Assembly (NCBI GenBank): GCA_000444245.1
Contig: ATSW01128951.1
Span: forward strand, 1-21,011
Reading direction: 5' to 3'
Length of the DNA stretch: 21,011 bases
DNA from: Botryllus schlosseri
Taxonomy: Eukaryota; Chordata; Ascidiacea; Stolidobranchia; Styelidae
The position numbers were made by a program, and so were the translations under genes. A model generated the notes under the pieces. It was not told the DNA's origin, searched no databases, and saw only the letters and a program-made list of their open reading frames with translations. Shown here in pieces: positions 20,401 through 21,011 of the stretch (positions are counted from its first letter, which is position 1; every line of letters begins with the position of its first letter).

Positions 20401-20526
20401 CAATTATATTCATGTAGTTCAAGTTTGAATAACAATGTCTTTGTTTTGTCTACAGGAAAAATCTCGCGATCTGAATTCATAAGAGGAGCCAAGACGGATT
20501 CGTCGTTAGTCCAAATCTTGACTTGA
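5379..20526 (+). CDS. Neuronal calcium sensor protein (hippocalcin/neurocalcin/NCS-1-like), five coding exons
   Basis: Joining 5379-5486, 10598-10721, 14563-14708, 15104-15203 and 20456-20526 gives an open frame of 182 residues plus TGA. It starts MGKSQSK, a classic N-myristoylation signal (Gly2, Ser6, Lys7). EF1 (about 36-48) carries the family's CPxG motif (CPKG, 38-41) and is expected not to bind Ca2+. Loops EF2 (D73-E84), EF3 (D109-E120) and EF4 (D155-E166) keep the acidic X, Y, Z positions, Gly6 and the -Z Glu, so three Ca2+ sites are predicted. The segments [15 protein letters not shown] and [16 protein letters not shown] point to the hippocalcin/neurocalcin group; the N-terminus looks more like NCS-1. 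Known members are Ca2+-dependent membrane sensors in neurons and photoreceptors; that role here is inferred from the family. The EF3-EF4 linker (130-145) is unlike its relatives and about two residues shorter, and the C-terminus stops about ten residues early. Recalled relatives are about 190-193 residues long. No broken frame or missing exon is apparent. Confidence 0.95.
5575..5705 (+). repeat. H-family copy in intron 1
   Basis: A diverged single copy with ATTGAAATAAAC, GGCAGGCACTC, AACTAGTAGAGAGTT and ATCATATCACA in the family order. It begins a pair with the next copy about 147 bp downstream in the same orientation. Confidence 0.6.
5728..5830 (+). repeat. H-family copy in intron 1, direct partner of the previous copy
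   Basis: Landmarks ATTGAAATAAACC, AATATTTTCGCCTG, CAGGGGCAATCGTCAGCAAC and GAGAATTGGAAA match the copy at 10808 closely. It has the same orientation as the copy starting at 5575. Confidence 0.65.
5831..6555. other. Intron 1 segment, no gene recognised
   Basis: A 60-codon frame on each strand (5891-6073, 6331-6513) has no recognisable content. A 16-bp direct repeat GCTGATTTAACAATGT occurs at 6407-6422 and 6492-6507. Nothing else stands out. Confidence 0.35.
6556..6655 (-). repeat. H-family copy in intron 1, inverted and truncated
   Basis: Reading the minus strand gives GAAGAGCTTCTTGTAGGTAC, GAACTTCAATATACAA, then TATATTCATATTGAAATAAACCCGTCAGGGG. This matches 4498-4565, then jumps from the AACCC block to the CAGGGG block, so the TTTTCGGCTGACACTCG segment is missing. 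Confidence 0.6.
6656..7517. other. Intron 1 segment with a small hairpin; no gene recognised
   Basis: A hairpin with 8-bp arms (ataataat/attattat) lies at about 6883-6905, within partly matching outer arms (AGTGTCTCA near 6865 and TGAGATACACT near 6927). A minus-strand 80-codon frame (7103-7345) contains ambiguous bases and no known motif. Several single Ns lie at 7216-7468. Confidence 0.35.
7518..7655 (-). repeat. H-family copy in intron 1, inverted
   Basis: Minus-strand order: ATTGAATAATAGATACGTA, TTGAAATAAACCCGAATA, TTTTCGGCTGACACTCGTCA, GGGTAATCGTCGG, AAAAGAACATTG and AATCGTATCA. This is one of the two best-preserved single copies and agrees with 10808-10945 along its length. Confidence 0.7.
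7741..7763. repeat. TTA microsatellite
   Basis: About seven consecutive copies of a trinucleotide (TTA/ATT) in intron 1. Confidence 0.85.
7764..9825. other. Intron 1 segment of about 2 kb, no gene recognised
   Basis: Contains the longest uninterrupted frame of the window (8360-8773, +, 137 codons) and several overlapping ones on both strands. None has a recognisable domain, and overlapping frames of similar quality argue against coding. A minus-strand frame (9472-9852) runs into the R element and is likewise unrecognised. No repeat family member was detected here. Confidence 0.4.
9830..10216 (+). mobile_element. R-family foldback element, copy A (left arm lacking)
   Basis: The family centre is present: ATTTACGGTGG (about 9851) paired with CCACCGTAAATACTAT (about 9893). 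It is followed by two tandem arm units, each with a TTGGAATTGA(G/C)CC(A)AAA block (about 9957 and 10113) and an AACCTAACAATTTCATGG-type block. It ends GAACAGCCCA near 10216. Only a few bases of left arm remain, so the left boundary is approximate. It lies in intron 1, about 380 bp before exon 2. Confidence 0.65.
10217..10597. other. 3' end of intron 1
   Basis: No repeat or gene recognised. The last 27 bases form the pyrimidine-rich tract and CAG acceptor of exon 2. Confidence 0.4.
10598..10721 (+). CDS. NCS gene exon 2, residues 37-77 plus first base of Gly78
   Basis: A pyrimidine-rich run ending in TTTTCAG (10591-10597) opens the exon at DCPKG, and it closes at GACG|GTGAGT in phase 1. It holds the degenerate EF1, where CPKG replaces a Ca2+-coordinating loop start, the conserved FFPHGDAS turn (55-62), and the first half of EF2 (D73, N75, D77). 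The intron cuts the EF2 loop inside the codon for its invariant glycine. The frame reads on past the donor until 10795, but that extension has no family similarity and is intronic. Confidence 0.96.
10808..10945 (+). repeat. H-family copy in intron 2
   Basis: Blocks in order: ATATTGAAATGAACCCGGA, AGGCTGACACTCGTCAGGGG, CAATCGTTAGCAACTAG, GAGAATTGGAAAGAACATTG and AATCGTATCACAAAATATGG. It is the clearest full single copy and begins only about 85 bp after the exon 2 donor. Confidence 0.75.
10985..11330 (+). repeat. L-family copy 2 in intron 2
   Basis: Landmarks in order: ATAACTACACAGG, GTAGATTAGAATTAGAATTA, TTGAACCAAG, TATCATAAGCACGA, TGTCCGTACAGCAAGCTT, CTATAGCATTTTCTGC, then AATTAGTCTAATTAGGCAACTAG at the 3' end. 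Only one array unit is present, against about six in copy 5. Confidence 0.7.
11331..11811. other. Intron 2 segment, no gene recognised
   Basis: A short tandem duplication of ATATCAGTCTGCA (about 11446-11471) is visible. A 60-codon frame (11626-11808) is unrecognised. Confidence 0.35.
11812..11912. mobile_element. Second copy of the GAGGAC-subrepeat element (right end only)
   Basis: The stretch contains GGGGACATTTAGGCGTCCTCC, ACAAATCCTCTTAAAAGAAGACATATG and GCTAACCCC, in the same order as 835-921 of the TA-flanked element upstream. The matching left terminus was not found, so it is a partial copy or its left end is too decayed. Confidence 0.5.
12010..12240. repeat. Degenerate GAGTC/AAGTC short tandem repeat
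   Basis: More than a dozen words of the form GACTCGAGTC, CCGAGTCAAGTC and GAGTCCAAGTC follow each other with irregular 10-20 bp spacing. Similar GAGTCNAAGTC-rich blocks are known inside animal DNA repeats; the class here is not determined. Confidence 0.6.
12241..12724. other. Intron 2 segment, no gene recognised
   Basis: A 67-codon + frame (12484-12687) has no recognisable domain. No internal repeat was seen. Confidence 0.35.
12725..13460 (+). repeat. L-family copy 3 in intron 2, split by an R element
   Basis: The left part (to 12931) carries ACTGCTACGCAG, GGTTAGAATTAGAATTACTG, GCAAGCACGAGACTGCCAATG and GGCTCGTATCGCGCTATACAG. The right part (from 13344) resumes TTCTTCTGTAGCGTTTTCAG and AAATTAGATTAGAATTAGAA. 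In copies 2 and 6 these two halves are continuous, so the 412-bp R element is a later insertion. Confidence 0.75.
12932..13343. mobile_element. R-family foldback element, copy B (412 bp), nested in L copy 3
   Basis: Termini are TAGGGGTATTCAAAAA and TTTTTGAATACCCCCTA, flanked by ctatacag (12924-12931) and ctatactg (13344-13351), an 8-bp target duplication with one mismatch, as expected for the hAT superfamily. The centre is a perfect 23-bp inverted repeat (12972-12994 with 13026-13048) around a 31-nt loop. Two tandem arm units lie to the right; the left arm is nearly missing. No transposase frame. Confidence 0.85.
13467..13972. mobile_element. Probable decayed hAT-like element, about 506 bp
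   Basis: The left end CTGTGGTTCTTAACC and the reverse complement of the right end (CAATGATTCTCAGCC) match at ten of fifteen positions and resemble hAT termini such as CAGTGGTTCTCAACC. The flanking 8-mers do not match convincingly. Two overlapping frames (13610-13801 + and 13624-13869 -) show no recognisable transposase motif. It abuts the 3' end of L copy 3. Confidence 0.5.
13973..14562. other. 3' part of intron 2
   Basis: No gene, array or known repeat was recognised. Single ambiguous bases occur between 14266 and 14442. The segment ends in the exon 3 acceptor. Confidence 0.35.
14563..14708 (+). CDS. NCS gene exon 3, residue 78 (last two bases) to 126
   Basis: The acceptor is CTACTCAG at 14555-14562. 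The exon completes the EF2 loop (SIDFRE, 79-84), then gives the strongly conserved ALSVTSQG segment (88-95), the WAF helix and the whole EF3 loop (D109, D111, N113, G114, S115, E120). The donor is AAG|GTCGGT in phase 0, weaker than the other donors. The amino acids match the hippocalcin/neurocalcin pattern almost position by position, so identity and frame are secure. Confidence 0.96.
14735..14930 (-). repeat. L-family copy 4, inverted, internally deleted, in intron 3
   Basis: On the minus strand it reads TTTAAAATTAGATTAGTTAG, then GTTCTCCTGTAACATTTTCAG, AAATTAGATTAGAATTAAAA, AAACATTTCACAAATTATA, and ends GATTACCGGCATTTCGCTCC with TAATTAGACAACTAC. The segment between the array and the GTTCTCCTG block, present in copies 2, 3 and 6, is missing. 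It makes up about half of the 395-bp intron. Confidence 0.7.
15104..15203 (+). CDS. NCS gene exon 4, residues 127-159 plus first base of Gly160
   Basis: The acceptor is TTTGCGCAG (15095-15103) and the donor is GACG|GTAAGT, phase 1. The exon starts with TIY, the family's (A/T)IY, and ends in [15 protein letters not shown], which matches the entering helix and first half of EF4. The middle (about 130-145, containing [14 protein letters not shown]) does not resemble the acidic EDESTPEK-type linker of hippocalcin, neurocalcin or NCS-1 and is more basic and proline-rich. The flanking match makes this a genuinely divergent linker rather than a wrong frame. It is separated from exon 3 by only 395 bp. 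Confidence 0.93.
15366..16027. mobile_element. R-family foldback element, copy C (about 660 bp, both arms)
   Basis: This is the fullest copy. The left arm has the inverted blocks CTCAATTCC and CTCAATTCCAACC (about 15460 and 15609), preceded by GTTAGG-type blocks. The centre is TATTTACGGTGG paired with CCACCGTAAATACTAT (about 15669-15729). The right arm has the same blocks in the other orientation (TTGGAATTGAGCC at about 15776; TTGGAATTGAACC at about 15923). Termini CTGTTGAAAAATTA and TTATTTTTGAACATCCCTA are diverged. A target duplication is not resolved. In intron 4, about 160 bp after exon 4. Confidence 0.75.
16028..16299. other. Intron 4 spacer
   Basis: No repeat family member, frame or RNA gene was seen between R copy C and the L array. 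Confidence 0.35.
16300..16550 (+). repeat. L-family copy 5: expanded ~40-bp tandem array
   Basis: About six degenerate units of roughly 32-42 bp, each combining TAGC(T)ACA..TTTTT with AATTAGA..AGAATTA, starting near 16328, 16345, 16387, 16418, 16458 and 16500. The unit is the one seen once or twice at the 5' end of other L copies. The rest of the L element does not follow on this strand; instead an inverted copy begins near 16600. Confidence 0.65.
16600..16880 (-). repeat. L-family copy 6, inverted, nearly complete
   Basis: Minus-strand order: TTATAGCTACAAAGCA, TAGATTAGATTAGAATTAGA, TGAACTCGCGAAA, CAGTTCATATCAAATT, GAGCACGAGAATGG, TGTCCGTAAAGCATGCTTGG, TTTCGCACTATACAATTCTC, AGAAATTAGATTATTAGAAT, AAACATTTCACAAATTAGAT, ending TAGTTTCGCTATAGG. 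It faces copy 5. It supplies the uninterrupted equivalent of the R copy B insertion site. Confidence 0.75.
16881..17275. other. Intron 4 segment, no gene recognised
   Basis: It is slightly less AT-rich than its surroundings and carries two adjoining minus-strand frames of 60 and 74 codons (16867-17049, 17037-17261). Neither has a recognisable domain, and their junction has no clear splice pattern. Confidence 0.35.
17276..17850. mobile_element. R-family foldback element, copy D (about 575 bp, diverged)
   Basis: Termini GTGGCGTTGTTCAAAAATAA and, inverted, GTGGTATTGTTA agree over their outer dozen bases. The left arm has GTTAGGTTGACT and GGCTCAATTCCAACCAGTAG; the right arm has TTGGAATTGAGCAAAAATTG and TTGGAATTGGGTCAAATTTG. 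The central stem is decayed (CACCGTCAATGG remains on one side). The flanking 8-mers cccagata and ccgatata agree at six of eight positions. Confidence 0.65.
17960..18107. repeat. Imperfect inverted repeat with ~55-nt arms
   Basis: TTTTTACATCTAATGG followed by CGACACCGATACTGTTTT (17979-18013) pairs with AAACAAAATCGGTATCGGCC and ATTTGATGTAAAAA (18051-18084). The pairing extends outward through CACGAAATTTGCC (about 17962) and GGCAATTTTCGTG (about 18090). The spacer is about 37 nt. It is not related to the R, L, H or M families seen here. Confidence 0.7.
18300..19190. repeat. Satellite-like array, period about 175-190 bp, with an internal inversion
   Basis: Units contain, in order, a TTCCCACCATAGTG-type block, GTGTAAATTAGC, TTTCACACCCTTCCG, GAGTCAAATACACC, GATATATCCCAG.GGTGTAGT, and a stretch like TAAATCCGTGTG..AAATGTGTGTATTT. 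The CACAC-TTCCG anchor recurs near 18413, 18601 and 18775. From about 18840 the units run on the other strand (GGTGTGA anchors near 18908 and 19095; CTACACCGCTGGGATATAT at 18843 and again near 19031). Many single Ns fall here, consistent with assembly or allele ambiguity. It lies wholly in intron 4. Confidence 0.75.
19191..19759. other. Intron 4 segment, no gene recognised
   Basis: Two overlapping opposite-strand frames at 19087-19330 have no recognisable content. Nothing repetitive was noticed after the satellite array. Confidence 0.35.
19768..20387. mobile_element. Non-autonomous hAT-like element, 620 bp, just upstream of exon 5
   Basis: The left end CTGTGGTTCTCAACC and the reverse complement of the right end (CGGTGCTCCTCAACC) match at 12 of 15 positions. 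Subterminal GGTCCGCGAA and GGTCCGCGGGG/GTGGTCCGCAAAG blocks mirror each other. The flanks gtctaaga (19760-19767) and ctctaaaa (20388-20395) agree at six of eight and fit the hAT preference for nTCTAnnn-like targets. No transposase frame was recognised. The duplication ends 60 bp before the first base of exon 5. Confidence 0.75.
20456..20526 (+). CDS. NCS gene exon 5 (terminal coding), residues 160 (last two bases) to 182 and stop
   Basis: A strong pyrimidine tract and acceptor (TTTTGTCTACAG, ending 20455) precede the exon, which completes the EF4 loop (KISRSE, 161-166). The tail [17 protein letters not shown] follows, aligning with the family's EF(I/Q)xGxKxDPSIVxxL. TGA lies at 20524-20526. 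The usual extra ten or so C-terminal residues of hippocalcin-type proteins are absent. The exon is only 71 coding bases long and lies about 5.25 kb from exon 4, just downstream of a hAT-like insertion ending at 20387. Confidence 0.95.
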
Positions 20527-21011
20527 AACGGTACATACCTCCAGCAAGCTTATAAATGTGCTAAGGTCGATGTAAACTCGTAATTCCTATAACCGAACTG
20601 CAACAAAGCCAGTCGGTCGTGTGATAATTATACCCCAAACTGCCAGCGTTTTGCGCTGGCCCTGCACGGATGGTTGTTGACGTTTTTCATTCTTAGCATC
20701 GTTTTTGTGGACAACTCAAGATCGACTCGAGTTGACCAACCCTGCTAAGTGTTGTGTGAGACATACACGCTGGCAGTGTAAAAAGACCCGTCGCACAAAG
20801 ACGGCCATTTTGCAAGTCTTCAAGTATTATTTTAATGTATAGTTTATGCTGATATCCAATTCCTAAATTTGCAGTTACTCTTTTTCGAGATTTTGTCGAA
20901 ATCAAAAGCATCTGCGTTTGTTTCCTCGTACGTTAATTAAATCACGGAAAAGCGAAACAAGTCTACGACTGCATGAAGCGCTGGAATGAGTTGAAGCGAT
21001 AATCCGAAGTT
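20527..21011 (+). other. Probable 3' UTR and downstream flank
   Basis: No further coding similarity is seen after the TGA. A compact hairpin (arms GCCAGCG at 20642-20648 and CGCTGGC at 20654-20660, 5-nt loop) lies about 115 bases downstream of the stop. No AATAAA is present; the best poly(A)-signal variant is ATTAAA at 20936-20941, so cleavage may lie near the window end or beyond it. No repeat family of this window was recognised here. Confidence 0.4.

Noticed and set aside
1-21011. tRNA, rRNA, CRISPR or bacterial operon features, and retrovirus-like or other capsid-bearing elements
   Set aside because: No cloverleaf with A/B boxes, no rRNA-like stretch, no spacer-repeat array, no paired LTRs and no gag/pol-like frame was seen; the intron-exon structure marks it as animal nuclear DNA.

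Overview
This window reads as an animal (metazoan) nuclear locus. It is AT-rich and almost free of long ORFs. It carries five short exons, joined by GT-AG introns, that together encode one complete neuronal-calcium-sensor (NCS) EF-hand protein on the + strand. Everything else is upstream flank, intron or downstream flank packed with non-autonomous DNA transposons and inverted repeats. An invertebrate is likely, and an invertebrate deuterostome is a guess only, from the protein and the many TAGGCCTA-like words; the species cannot be read from the sequence. Scattered single Ns (near 7216-7468, 14266-14442, 18460-18658 and 19402-19459) mark ambiguous bases.

Gene layout: coding exons lie at 5379-5486, 10598-10721, 14563-14708, 15104-15203 and 20456-20526. 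The joined reading frame is 549 nt, 182 residues plus TGA, with no internal stop and consistent intron phases (0, 1, 0, 1). The protein has an N-myristoylation start (MGKSQSK), a degenerate first EF-hand with the family's CPxG motif, and three canonical Ca2+-binding loops. It is closest to the hippocalcin/neurocalcin/NCS-1 group, but has an unusual linker between EF3 and EF4 and a short C-terminus.

Repeat layout: five groups can be defined by comparing the window with itself. (1) hAT-like elements: 247-551, an end at 660-725, 3051-3790 (perfect 8-bp target duplication), 13467-13972 and 19768-20387. (2) An 'R' foldback family with hAT-like 8-bp duplications: about 9830-10216, 12932-13343, 15366-16027 and 17276-17850. 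(3) An 'L' family rich in AATTAGATTAGAATTA words with a variable ~40-bp tandem array: about 4000-4370, 10985-11330, 12725-13460 (split by an R element), 14735-14930, 16300-16550 and 16600-16880. (4) An 'H' family, forming a near-perfect 56-bp-arm hairpin at 4535-4664 and single copies at five other sites. (5) An 'M' element with ~73-nt terminal inverted repeats at 4677-5000 and a half copy at 2811-3005. There is also an inverted satellite-like array at about 18300-19190, a GAGTC-rich degenerate repeat at 12010-12240 and a 17960-18107 inverted repeat.

No retrovirus-like or other capsid-bearing element, rRNA, tRNA or CRISPR array was recognised. The window does not appear to hold a novel multi-gene system. 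The most informative points are the divergent NCS protein, the matched intron positions in EF2 and EF4, and the repeat families with their nested insertions.
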